Below, in pieces: positions 27,507 to 36,101 of a DNA stretch of 64,000 nt. The notes below the pieces were generated by a model. The model worked only from the letters and a program-made list of their open reading frames with translations. It searched no databases and had not been told where the DNA came from. The stretch comes from Lysinibacillus sp. FSL K6-0232. Lineage in GTDB: Bacteria; Bacillota; Bacilli; Bacillales_A; Planococcaceae. The stretch lies in contig NZ_JBBOYW010000001.1 in NCBI RefSeq assembly GCF_038008325.1, positions 1,850,001 to 1,914,000 on the forward strand, given 5' to 3'. The number at the start of each line of letters is the position of its first letter. The stretch's first letter is position 1. Both the position numbers and the translations under genes were made by a program.

Positions 27507-28496
27507 TTATAACATATTAACAATGGTTCTACCAAGGTGCTGCCCATTTTTGATAGCATCAATTGTTTGAGGTACTTCTTCCAGTGTAATTTCCTCTGTT
27601 AAGGCATTGTGAGCAATATTCCAATCGTTTGCCATTTTTGCCCACACATCTGCTCGTTGTTCAATTGGTACATTAACCGAATCAATGCCTAGAAGCTGAA
27701 TGCCTCGTAAAATAAATGGTAAGACATTCGTTGATAACTGAATCCCACCAGCATTGCCACACATGCTAATGCTACCGCCATAAGCAATTTGTGGAATAAC
27801 TGTAGCAGCAACATCTCCGCCTACTGTATCCAATACATAATCATATTTTTGCTGTTGTAATGGCTTTTTCAGATCACCAAGCTCACTAGCAAAAATAATA
27901 TCCGTTGCGCCTAAAGACTGTGCCACAGCCACTTGATGCTCTTTTCTCACCAATGCCGCAATATTGCTATAGCCGATTGTTGTCAGCATCTGCACAGCAA
28001 GGCTACCAACACCGCCTGTTGAGCCTGTTACAAGGATGCGTGGATTATCCTCTACCTTCATGCCATGCTGCTCTAGGGCGATAATCGACAATGCCGCCGT
28101 ATAGCCTGCTGTGCCAAAAACCATCGCCTCTCGTAAATCTAAATTCGCTGGTAACGGCACAATCCACTCAGCAGGCACACGCGCATATTTGGCAAATCCA
28201 CCTGTATGCGTCATACCCATCGCAAAGCCTGTAACAATTACTTGCTGACCTGCTGTAAAGCGCCCATCTGCCGATTGAACGACTGTCCCACTTAAATCAA
28301 TACCGGGAATCATTGGGTAGTTGCGAATCACACCGCCATTTTTCTGAACCGCCAGCATATCCTTGTAGTTAATGGAGGAGTATGCCACTTGAATTAGCAC
28401 ATCACCTGCTGATAAATCGTCCAAAGTAACAGTATCTACCTCATATATAATTTGCTCGTCCTGCTCTTTGACAACTAGTGCTTGAAAAGAATCCAT
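27507..28496 (-). CDS. MDR-family quinone/acryloyl-CoA reductase (YhdH/AcuI type)
   Basis: A 329-residue zinc-free medium-chain reductase. YSSINYKDMLA and PGIDLSGTV are typical of the YhdH/AcuI group, which reduces acryloyl-CoA or quinones with NADPH. The nucleotide motif is VTGSTGGVGSLAVQML, and the GGSISMCGNAGG and QLLGIDSVN segments also fit. AGGAGA upstream gives the ATG at 28496. Divergent from a marR gene 106 bp away that probably controls it. Confidence 0.88.
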   Translation of the reverse strand: MDSFQALVVKEQDEQIIYEVDTVTLDDLSAGDVLIQVAYSSINYKDMLAVQKNGGVIRNYPMIPGIDLSGTVVQSADGRFTAGQQVIVTGFAMGMTHTGGFAKYARVPAEWIVPLPANLDLREAMVFGTAGYTAALSIIALEQHGMKVEDNPRILVTGSTGGVGSLAVQMLTTIGYSNIAALVRKEHQVAVAQSLGATDIIFASELGDLKKPLQQQKYDYVLDTVGGDVAATVIPQIAYGGSISMCGNAGGIQLSTNVLPFILRGIQLLGIDSVNVPIEQRADVWAKMANDWNIAHNALTEEITLEEVPQTIDAIKNGQHLGRTIVNML

Positions 28497-28560
28497 AGTA
28501 ATCGTCTCCTTTAATTTTAGTGCAAAATAGTTTTGATGCAGAAATATTTCCAATCAAAAG

Positions 28561-28572
28561 TTATCATGATAA
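28561..28572. promoter_or_regulatory. Palindromic operator in marR divergon
   Basis: TTATCATGATAA is a perfect 12-bp palindrome in the shared promoter region between the oxidoreductase and marR genes, a plausible MarR dimer site. Confidence 0.55.
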
Positions 28573-28602
28573 GATAGGTATTGTCAAGATGGAGGAGATT
28601 AC

Positions 28603-29022
28603 ATGGAATTACAGGAATGTATAAACTTTTTATTAAGCACAAGTCAAAATAAGGTGTTTAAACATTTTAGCAAGCTATTAGAGGCGTATGAGGTAACACC
28701 AGCCCAGTACGGTGTATTAAATTGCTTATGGCATGAGGGGCAGCTGCTTCCTAAGCAAATTGGGGAAATGCTGTATTTAGAAGCGCCAACGGTTTCTGGT
28801 ATTTTAGATAAAATGCAAAAGGCGGGCTTCATTGAGCGCTCGGTTGACCCTGAAAACCGCCGAACGGTATTAGTCGTTGCCACACCAAAGGCAAACGAGC
28901 TAAAGGAAAAAATCGACAAGGCAACAGAGGCATTGAATGCAACAGCTTTCCAGCATTTATCAAGCCATGAGCAGGAGGTGCTAAAAAAGGCTTTAGTAAC
29001 AATGATTAATACGGAATTTTAA
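28603..29022 (+). CDS. MarR-family transcriptional regulator
   Basis: A 139-residue winged-helix repressor. The recognition region is LPKQIGEMLYLEAPTVSGILDKMQ and the wing is RSVDPENRRTVLV. The divergent quinone reductase and palindrome suggest it senses a reactive small molecule. ATG follows GGAGGAG. Confidence 0.88.
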   Translation: MELQECINFLLSTSQNKVFKHFSKLLEAYEVTPAQYGVLNCLWHEGQLLPKQIGEMLYLEAPTVSGILDKMQKAGFIERSVDPENRRTVLVVATPKANELKEKIDKATEALNATAFQHLSSHEQEVLKKALVTMINTEF

Positions 29023-29163
29023 TTGAAGATATTTAATTTATACTGCAGAGTGATTGTTTATAATATATTTTAGAAATTTTCAATAAATAAATAGATAATC
29101 AGTTCTCATTAAATCAGTGTTATAATTATGGTGCATAGTAAATGTACAGAAGGAGTTATACTG

Positions 29164-30423
29164 ATGTTAAAAATTGAAGAACGTGGTAGAGGTAGATTTA
29201 AACCAGCCCCAAATTATAATATTGATGATGTAAAAAAAATACTCTTGGAAAAAATAGAAGAAGAAGTGCGAAACCAGTCTACGATAAATGATTATGATGC
29301 AGGTGAATTAGTTTACAAAACAGATAAAGTTAACGTTATTGGTTTATTTGCTGGTGCTGGGGGATTAGATTTAGGTGTGGAGCTAGCTGGATTAGATGTA
29401 GTTATAGGCAAAAATAAAACAGACTCTGTTCTATCAAATTATGCTGATTTTAACAGAGTAAGAGAAAAAAGTATTTTCCATCATCTTTATGTTAACGATA
29501 TTTTTAAGGAAGCGTTAGAAACATACAGACATAACTTTCCTAATGGTGTATTAATACATTTACAAGATATTCGCAAGGTAAAAGATTTTCCAACTGCTGA
29601 TGTTGTATTAGGGGGACCACCTTGCCCTGGATTTAGTGAGGCAGGACCAAGATTAGTAGATGACCCAAGGAATTTTTTATACATTCACTATATTCGTTGT
29701 TTAATGCAAGTACAGCCTAAATTCTTCATTATGGAGAATGTAAAAGGCATGCTGACACTTGGAAAAGGTGAAGTGTTTAGACAAATCAAACAAGACTTTG
29801 AGGCAGCAGGATATCGTGTGTATCATAAATTAGTTAATGCAAGAGATTATGGGGCACCACAAATACGTGAGAGAGTTTTTTTAGTTGGGGTGCGTAATGA
29901 TATTAACTATGAATATGAATTTCCTGAAGCGACTCATGGAGAGGGATTAAAGCCGTTCGTGACCTTAAAAGAAGCCATTGGTGACTTAGAATCTAACCCA
30001 GGACCTTACTTTACAGGTTCTTATTCCACTATTTTTCTAAGTCGTAACCGTAAAAAGAAGTGGCATGAACAAAGCTTTACTATTCAAGCTAGTGGTCGAC
30101 AAGCACCTATTCATCCAGCAGGCTTACCAATGGAGAAAGTAAAAAAAGATAAATGGATTTTTTCAGATGGAGAAGAAAATAATCGTCGGTTATCAATTAA
30201 AGAAATTTCTCGAATCCAAACATTCCCTGACTGGTTTACTTTTAGTGATGGGGATAACCTGAAAATGTCTGAAAATGGTAGATTGGATAAAATCTATAAA
30301 CAAATAGGGAATGCTGTACCTGTTGTATTGGCAAGAGCAATTGCAACTCCAATAGCGGAGTGGTTTTACCAACAAGATAAAGGAGAGAACAAATGTCATT
30401 CAGACCAACTACAAATGTTTTAA
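29164..30423 (+). CDS. C5-cytosine DNA methyltransferase of an NgoPII-type system
   Basis: A type II modification methylase of 419 residues. Motif I is VIGLFAGAGGLDLG (58-71), motif IV PPCPGFS (152-158) has catalytic C154, motif VI is ENV (191-193), motif VIII RERVFLVGVR and motif X QIGNAVPVVLARAI. A 50-residue insertion lies between motifs I and II. AAGGAG sets the ATG at 29164; the GTG at 29128 is unlikely. The restriction gene overlaps its end by 31 bp. Specificity GGCC is inferred from the partner. Confidence 0.92.
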   Translation: MLKIEERGRGRFKPAPNYNIDDVKKILLEKIEEEVRNQSTINDYDAGELVYKTDKVNVIGLFAGAGGLDLGVELAGLDVVIGKNKTDSVLSNYADFNRVREKSIFHHLYVNDIFKEALETYRHNFPNGVLIHLQDIRKVKDFPTADVVLGGPPCPGFSEAGPRLVDDPRNFLYIHYIRCLMQVQPKFFIMENVKGMLTLGKGEVFRQIKQDFEAAGYRVYHKLVNARDYGAPQIRERVFLVGVRNDINYEYEFPEATHGEGLKPFVTLKEAIGDLESNPGPYFTGSYSTIFLSRNRKKKWHEQSFTIQASGRQAPIHPAGLPMEKVKKDKWIFSDGEENNRRLSIKEISRIQTFPDWFTFSDGDNLKMSENGRLDKIYKQIGNAVPVVLARAIATPIAEWFYQQDKGENKCHSDQLQMF

Positions 30424-31271
30424 TTGCATTAGCTAATATTTTAAAAAGACAACAAAATACAATGCCGATTGTTCTTGACCACGTTAATCAAAATCGAATT
30501 AACAGTACAGGAGATCTGCTTGAATATTATGTAAAAGATGCGTTTTGTAATGAAGCTGCAGAAACAGAATTAACGAATGAAAAGTTAAAAGCTTATCAAA
30601 ATACATTTAGTTATCTTGGAAATTCAAACAATCCTCCTGACTTTGTGGTAAGGTATGGACCAGCTATAGAGGTAAAAAAATTTGAAGGTAAAGGAACAAA
30701 TGGGATTGCCTTAAACAGTTCTTTTCCTAAAGATTATTTATATGCGAATGATATTAGAATAAAAAAAGAATGTGTGAGTTGTGAGGATGAATTTGGCGGC
30801 TGGAAAAAGAAGGATATGATTTATGCTATTGGTAATGTTAGCAAAAATCATTTACATAGCTTGTGGTTAATCTATGGAGATTGTTATGCAGCTAGCAAAG
30901 ATACTTATGAGCGAATCACTAATACAATTAAAGAAGGCGTATCTAGTATTCCAGGTGTCGAGTTTGGGATAACAAAAGAACTTGGTAGAGTTAATCGTGT
31001 AGATCCATTAGGCATTACTTATTTACGTATAAGAGGTATGTGGGGCATAGAACATCCATCTGCTGTGTACCGTCCGTATATCAAAACAGATACAGAAAAA
31101 ACAAATATCTATGTATTGATGAACAAAGAAACATATAGAGAAATACATGATAAACCTAATTTAGAACCATATTTATCGAAAAATATTTTAACAATGGAAG
31201 GTATACAAATTCCTAATCCAAATAATCCAGCTAAAAATATAGATGCAATCCTATTTTCAGCATCATTCTAA
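30393..31271 (+). CDS. NgoPII-family type II restriction endonuclease
   Basis: A 292-residue nuclease resembling the NgoPII family, which cuts GGCC. The PD-(D/E)xK site is NNPPDFVVRYGPAIEVKKFEG with D83, E93 and K95, followed by the family-typical LNSSFPKDYLY and CEDEFGGWKKKDMIYAIGN. AAAGGAGAG lies inside the methylase gene and the start overlaps it, a common way to couple restriction to modification. AT-rich relative to flanks, so probably acquired. Confidence 0.85.
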   Translation: MSFRPTTNVLIALANILKRQQNTMPIVLDHVNQNRINSTGDLLEYYVKDAFCNEAAETELTNEKLKAYQNTFSYLGNSNNPPDFVVRYGPAIEVKKFEGKGTNGIALNSSFPKDYLYANDIRIKKECVSCEDEFGGWKKKDMIYAIGNVSKNHLHSLWLIYGDCYAASKDTYERITNTIKEGVSSIPGVEFGITKELGRVNRVDPLGITYLRIRGMWGIEHPSAVYRPYIKTDTEKTNIYVLMNKETYREIHDKPNLEPYLSKNILTMEGIQIPNPNNPAKNIDAILFSASF

Positions 31272-31316
31272 AGGCATGTGTATAAAGAGAATGAAAAAAT
31301 AGTTTTATTAAAAGGA

Positions 31317-31373
31317 AAGCCGAACCATCTGAAAAAATTCTCTAATGAAGAGTCCATGATAGTTCGGTTTTTT
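31317..31373 (+). terminator. Terminator of the restriction-modification unit
   Basis: AAGCCGAACCATC pairs with GATAGTTCGGTTTT over a long loop and ends in six T residues. Confidence 0.7.
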
Positions 31374-31411
31374 CTTGTTTTGTTTATGCATAGAAATGTT
31401 TATAAAAATAC

Positions 31412-31843
31412 TTACTCACAACCAACCCCATCACCATCTCGGTCAAGATGACGAGCATAGCCCGGTTCACCGCTGTAAATAGGAGCGGCTCCTGCTGCAC
31501 GCACTTGGCTACAGTTTTTATAGAAGACATGTTGGGAAGAGCTTGAGGATACTTCCTCTGTTTGGCTTGTTGTTGATGTGCTGCTATTTGTATTGGCTGC
31601 TTGAGCACTTGCAAGCTGTGTAGTAAGTGCTTCGTTATCTTTTTGTAATGCTGTCACCTGCTCTTGGAGTTGCTGTTGCTTCTCCTGCAACATTTTTTTC
31701 TCTTCCTCGAATGCTTGAAGCTGCATGTCTTCCGCTTCCTTTATTTTTTGACTAGCTGTGGAAGCCTGCGCTAGCTCCTCTTTAACACCCTTCAGTTCAC
31801 TCGTTAATGTATCCACCTGTGCTTGTAAATCTTTATTTAAACC
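31412..31843 (-). pseudogene. Excalibur-domain protein, 3' part (cut by transposon)
   Basis: These 141 codons give a coiled coil (LQAQVDTLTSELKGVKEEL through QQLQEQVTALQKD), a Ser/Thr linker, and a C-terminal Excalibur calcium-binding domain (YKNCSQVRAAGAAP then HLDRDGDGVGCE with its DxDxDG loop). The apparent start codon lies within the transposon end. The missing N-terminus is at 34944-35155 on the other side. Surface-anchored role inferred. Confidence 0.9.
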
Positions 31844-32050
31844 GGGTATTCGGATTATCGTGTGGAATACCATAATGGTTAGATAATTTTTATCATATTA
31901 TAAAACGGATAATAGTGTGGAATTTAAAAACTATCATAATTATATTGTATGGCATAAAACCAAGTAGTCCTTTTTAGTAAAACTTATTTACTTTAAAATA
32001 CTATTGTATTATACTCTGTTATGCAGAGTACTCTGGAGGAGGGAATTATA

Positions 32051-32641
32051 TTGGGAAAAAATCAAAATGATAAAGAAGAAATTATAGAAAATTTATCCCA
32101 TATAAAAACTTTAATAAATCACAAACAAGATTATGGAAAACAAGCAGCACCATACTTTATTGTTTGGGGCTGTGTATGGATTATTGGCTTTTTAATTAGT
32201 TCTACTGGATCAATATCGGTAATTAATATGACTTGGATTTTACTTGCAATAGTTGGTTGGTTGTTCTCTGGCATAACCTTTTTAAGACAAAAAAGGAACT
32301 ATCCTATGCCCAAATTCCTGAACAATCAATTCAAAATGTTATGGATTGGATTCTTGTTTATCTTTTATATATTTGTCTTTCTTATTGGCTCTAAATTATT
32401 GCCACTTTCATTTCATCATCTTGCATTGTACAGTTTTTTATTAATTTCTATTTTGTATATATTATTGGGTATTGTTTTAACAAGGACAATCTTCTTTATG
32501 GGCTTATGGTTGATTGTCCTTGGAACAGCTACTTACTCATTTTTATCAGATTATATGTATATAATCTTTGCAATATTAGGTGGAGGATGCCTACTATTAA
32601 CTGGAATTTTGCTGAATAGAAAAGGGATTAAAAATGAGTAA
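32051..32641 (+). CDS. Transposon passenger: polytopic membrane protein
   Basis: A 196-residue protein from TTG 32051, 8 bp after GGAGGAGG. The first 45 residues are hydrophilic (NDKEEIIENLSHIKTL); five or six hydrophobic segments follow from YFIVWGCVWIIGFLI. No enzyme motif is recognised. It overlaps the regulator gene by 8 bp, so it belongs to the passenger operon. A CTCTG/CAGAG inverted repeat (32014-32028) in front may be an operator. Confidence 0.75.
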   Translation: MGKNQNDKEEIIENLSHIKTLINHKQDYGKQAAPYFIVWGCVWIIGFLISSTGSISVINMTWILLAIVGWLFSGITFLRQKRNYPMPKFLNNQFKMLWIGFLFIFYIFVFLIGSKLLPLSFHHLALYSFLLISILYILLGIVLTRTIFFMGLWLIVLGTATYSFLSDYMYIIFAILGGGCLLLTGILLNRKGIKNE

Positions 32642-32930
32642 GCCAAAACATTTGAATGATTTAATTCATGCAAAAGTAAGGCTTGGAATTATGAGTCTTC
32701 TGATGACATATGGAGAGTGCAATTTTACTTTTCTAAAGAAAACATTAGAAATCACTGATGGCAATTTAGGTTCTCATTTACAAAAGTTAGAAGACGCAAA
32801 TTATATAGAAATCAAAAAAACATTCGTAAAGAAAAAACCTAAAACAATTGTAACCGTTACAGACATAGGTACAGACGCTTATAGAGAATATATTAAATCA
32901 CTGGAATCAATTTTATATATAGATAAGTAG
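32634..32930 (+). CDS. Transposon passenger: winged-helix transcriptional regulator
   Basis: A 98-residue single winged-helix domain. The helix-turn-helix is NFTFLKKTLEITDGNLGSHLQKLEDA, with a basic wing (FVKKKPKTIVTVTD). This is the stand-alone HTH type related to ArsR/MarR regulators, often next to membrane proteins it controls. Overlaps the upstream gene by 8 bp; the CPBP gene begins 17 bp downstream. Confidence 0.85.
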   Translation: MSKPKHLNDLIHAKVRLGIMSLLMTYGECNFTFLKKTLEITDGNLGSHLQKLEDANYIEIKKTFVKKKPKTIVTVTDIGTDAYREYIKSLESILYIDK

Positions 32931-32947
32931 CATGGGAGTTGTTATAT

Positions 32948-33583
32948 ATGTATAACCGAAAAGATGAAAGAATTACAGGTTTGTTTTTAGGGATTCCATC
33001 CATTGCTTTAACCGTGCATGTTTTCTTTTGGTATTTAGGGAACCCTCAACAATTTATCGAGCATAGATTAGGAATTAATTCCGATGCGTTTAATAACCCT
33101 ATAGTTTGGATATTTACTTTTGTAATTGCAATTGGCTATATTATGTACACTGCTAAAGTTATTCCCTTTGTTCGTAAGCACTTGTTTACATTTTCGTGGC
33201 TTAAAGTGATTGGTATATGGGCTGCATTAATTTTTAGTACTTTAGAAGAGGTTTTATTCAGGCAAATACTAATGGATTGGCTAATGAGTTTAGACTATTC
33301 AATAACCATACAAGTGTTAGCCTCAGCCATTATCTTCGGTTTAGCACATGGTGCATGGGTTCTTCTTAGAGGGGAGTTTAAAATTGGTCTTCCAGTGATA
33401 TTGTCAACTACAGTTCTTGGTGGGTTACTTGCCGTTTTGTACATTATAGCTGATCGTAATATACTTGCACCAATTGTGGCTCATATATTAATTAATTTAT
33501 TTATTGAACCATGGCTTATACTTTCCGCCATATCAGGAAAGTGGAATAGCGGAGTAAAAGAAAGCGGAAATCATGACAACTAA
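32948..33583 (+). CDS. Transposon passenger: CPBP-family intramembrane protease-like protein
   Basis: A 211-residue membrane protein with the CPBP/Abi signatures: EEVLFR (glutamate pair and arginine), FGLAHG histidine and a late HILINL histidine. Family members process peptides or give bacteriocin self-immunity, so an immunity role is possible. GGGAG precedes the ATG at 32948. It overlaps the transposase by 11 bp, so cargo and transposase share a transcript. Confidence 0.85.
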   Translation: MYNRKDERITGLFLGIPSIALTVHVFFWYLGNPQQFIEHRLGINSDAFNNPIVWIFTFVIAIGYIMYTAKVIPFVRKHLFTFSWLKVIGIWAALIFSTLEEVLFRQILMDWLMSLDYSITIQVLASAIIFGLAHGAWVLLRGEFKIGLPVILSTTVLGGLLAVLYIIADRNILAPIVAHILINLFIEPWLILSAISGKWNSGVKESGNHDN

Positions 33584-34913
33584 TATGCTCAATCTGCCAA
33601 ACATTAAGATTCTGGATATGAAAGAAAGTGAACATGATTATAGATTCTTAGTTGAGTCTACTACTCTATCTCCTTCTCATTGTCCAAAATGTGGTACCGT
33701 TGCAAATTTATATAAACATGGTAAGAAACAACAGCTATTTTTCGACTTGCCAATGCATGCAAAACGTGTCGGAATTTATGTCAATCGCCAACGATATAAA
33801 TGTAGGGAATGTAATGAAACGTTTTTTGAAAATTTACCAGATATGGATGTCAATCGTTCTGTTACTAATAGACTAATAAATTGGATTCAAGAAGCAAGTC
33901 TCGAAAAAACGTTTACCAGTGTTGCGGAGGAGATTGGCGTTGATGAAAAGACTGTACGAAACATCTTTAATGACTACGTTGCTAAACTTGAGGTTCAAAC
34001 TGATTTTAGAACTCCTAAATGGCTTGGAATTGATGAAGTCCACTTGCTTAAAAGCTATCGTTGTGTCATCACAGATGTTGAAAACAAGTCAGTAATTGAT
34101 ATTTTACGAAAACGTAATAAGGATATGGTTATCAGTTACCTATCAAAACTTCAAGATATTGATAAAATTGAACTTGTAGCAATGGATATGTGGAGGCCTT
34201 ACAAAGATGCAGTTAACATAGTAGCTCCACACGCCAAAATAATTATCGACAAGTTTCACGTTGTTAAATTGGCAAATGAAGCCTTAGAGAAGATACGAAA
34301 GGCTAATCGTCAAAATGTATCAGCCAAAGAACGTAGGCAACTTATGAGAGACCGTTATGTGCTTCTGACAAGGCGTAAAGACCTTAACGACTTTGATGAC
34401 CAAATAAAACTGCAAGTATGGACTGATATGTTCCCATTGCTTGGTCAAGCCTATGAACTCAAAGAACAGTTCTTTGACATTTATGAAGCTAAAACAGTCG
34501 ATGAAGCATATAAACTTTATCAAGAATGGCTTTCAAATGTACCTAAAGAGTTAATGACCTACTTCGAGGATCTCATTAAGGCTATGACCAATTGGGAAGA
34601 AGAGATATTCAACTATTTTACTTCACCTATCACAAATGCCTATACAGAATCCTTAAATCGCTTAATTAAGACCATAAATCATATTGGTCGTGGTTACTCT
34701 TTTGAAGCCCTCAGAGCCAAGATTTTGTTTACACAGGGTTATCGTAAAGTCAAAAGGAAAAAGAAATTCAAAGAAGTTGAAGTTACTTTCGGAAAAATGT
34801 TGCCTGATCAAATGCCAAATTGGTTAAAACCAGAATATGAATGGGTGTATGAAGAAATCTATGGTGCTGACTTTTCCACACTGATCAAGGCTATAGATGA
34901 GGGTTCTTTTTAA
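33573..34913 (+). CDS. ISL3-family transposase
   Basis: A 446-residue transposase. The N-terminal zinc finger is CPKCGTV and CRECNETF, followed by a helix-turn-helix (FTSVAEEIGVDEKTVRNIF). The DDE domain shows GIDEVHL, AMDMWRPY and, near the C-terminus, NAYTESLNRLIKTINHIGRG. The stop lies 6 bp from the terminal repeat. Intact and full length, so the element may be active. Confidence 0.93.
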   Translation: MTTNMLNLPNIKILDMKESEHDYRFLVESTTLSPSHCPKCGTVANLYKHGKKQQLFFDLPMHAKRVGIYVNRQRYKCRECNETFFENLPDMDVNRSVTNRLINWIQEASLEKTFTSVAEEIGVDEKTVRNIFNDYVAKLEVQTDFRTPKWLGIDEVHLLKSYRCVITDVENKSVIDILRKRNKDMVISYLSKLQDIDKIELVAMDMWRPYKDAVNIVAPHAKIIIDKFHVVKLANEALEKIRKANRQNVSAKERRQLMRDRYVLLTRRKDLNDFDDQIKLQVWTDMFPLLGQAYELKEQFFDIYEAKTVDEAYKLYQEWLSNVPKELMTYFEDLIKAMTNWEEEIFNYFTSPITNAYTESLNRLIKTINHIGRGYSFEALRAKILFTQGYRKVKRKKKFKEVEVTFGKMLPDQMPNWLKPEYEWVYEEIYGADFSTLIKAIDEGSF

Positions 34914-34943
34914 CCCTCTTTCCACACTATTTTCCGATTACCC

Positions 34944-35155
34944 TTTAAACCTACTTGCTCCTGATATTGTGCACCAGAAACAGTATCAAACTGCATGGAA
35001 ATTGCTATTAATACTAAACTACCAACAAATGTTGAGAAAAAGAGCTTTTTTGAAAAAGTACGATGCTTTTTAAGCACCCTCATCATCATAAAATAAATAA
35101 GATAGCCTATCGCAAAAAGCAGTGCAAGGCTTCCTAATACATCTAAGACAACCAT
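34944..35155 (-). pseudogene. Excalibur-domain protein, 5' part (cut by transposon)
   Basis: Seventy codons from ATG 35155 (AAGGAGA upstream) encode two membrane segments (VLGSLALLFAIGYLIYFMMM and FSTFVGSLVLIAISM) and the start of the extracellular part (YQEQVGL). Joining at the TTTAAACC duplication gives VGLNKDLQAQV in frame with the 31412-31843 fragment, an intact 211-residue gene before insertion. Confidence 0.88.
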
Positions 35156-35422
35156 TTTACATTTCTCCTTTTTATAAAGATGACCTATTTACATTGTCCT
35201 GCGTCAATATAACTACAAGTGAGGTAAAAAAATTTACCTATTAAAAATATTTTAACAATGAAAATATAAAATAGGCTCTTTCTTATAGTAGGATGGAAAT
35301 AGAGGATTGTCCATACATGATAGGGAAATTTTTCATAATTAAAAAGAGCTTTTTTATTGATGGCATTAAATTACTATGATATTTAGTGATTTATTAATAA
35401 AAACAATTAAATGTAAAAGCTA
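35156..35422. other. Intergenic region without recognised gene
   Basis: AT-rich sequence holding the promoter region of the interrupted Excalibur gene; no convincing coding frame or RNA signature seen. Confidence 0.4.
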
Positions 35423-36079
35423 TTACATCGTAGGTGGTATGTAGAGATTTAAGAAGGTTAAGACCGTTAGATTCCCGATATCTACAATAAAGTGAGATAA
35501 AATAATAGCCCGTAAGCTTTGCGTTTTGAGATAAGTTATTGCCCAGACAATACCTGCTACTGATAAATAAATATATAAATGATAGGATCGACTTGCATAC
35601 GAAAATACGCCCCACATCAATGGATGGCTGATAACAAAAAGTGCGGTTGTATAGAAAATAACAAACCATTTTGGATATTTCGTTAATAAGCGATCAAACA
35701 AAACCCCGCGCCAATAGTATTCCTCAAACCAAGGATTAATAAGGGCAAATACGAGCCAATAAAAAATTAACCAAGCCGACTCAAACAAATGATAATTCAT
35801 CATAAGAATCGTTAAGGGAAACATACCAATAAGCATAGTAATGGTTATCCAAAATGGAGATTTCCTTGATTTTTGAAACCAATCGCCTAGATTTCTTGTA
35901 TCCTTGAAAAAATAAATAGCGAATCCTAATAAACTCCAATAAACAATGGCTAATGGAATCCAAGCCCATCCACCAATAAAAGAATGACAAACTGTAGCGG
36001 TTAAAAAACCTAGTAGTATAATAAGAAATGGGGAGGCGAATAAACACCAAAATTTCACGTTTGGATGATGGCTTGTCAT
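35423..36079 (-). CDS. CPBP-family intramembrane protease-like protein
   Basis: A 218-residue protein with six or more hydrophobic segments. The CPBP motif is WFEEYYWRGVLFD (EE and R), followed by VISHPLMWG and SHFIVDIGNL with the two histidines. It lies 22 bp after the tetR gene on the same strand, making a two-gene operon. Substrate unknown; divergent in sequence from the transposon-borne CPBP gene. Confidence 0.85.
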   Translation of the reverse strand: MTSHHPNVKFWCLFASPFLIILLGFLTATVCHSFIGGWAWIPLAIVYWSLLGFAIYFFKDTRNLGDWFQKSRKSPFWITITMLIGMFPLTILMMNYHLFESAWLIFYWLVFALINPWFEEYYWRGVLFDRLLTKYPKWFVIFYTTALFVISHPLMWGVFSYASRSYHLYIYLSVAGIVWAITYLKTQSLRAIILSHFIVDIGNLTVLTFLNLYIPPTM

Positions 36080-36101
36080 AATAGACCTCTTTTCCTCGGC
36101 A

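Larger units (their letters stand above)
31844..34943 (+). mobile_element. ISL3-family transposon with three passenger genes
   Basis: A 3,100-bp element flanked by perfect 8-bp duplications TTTAAACC (31836-31843 and 34944-34951), the target size of ISL3. Terminal inverted repeats read inward as GGGTATTCGGATTATC then GTGTGGAA on the left and GGGTAATCGGAAAATA then GTGTGGAA on the right (20 of 24). A second GTGTGGAA-type copy at 31906-31922 is subterminal. It carries a membrane protein, a winged-helix regulator, a CPBP protein and the transposase, all rightward. Confidence 0.93.

Noticed and set aside
31906..31922. CGGATAATAGTGTGGAA as the left end of the ISL3 transposon
   Set aside because: The outer copy at 31844 matches the right end over 24 bp and is flanked by the exact 8-bp duplication; the inner copy is subterminal.
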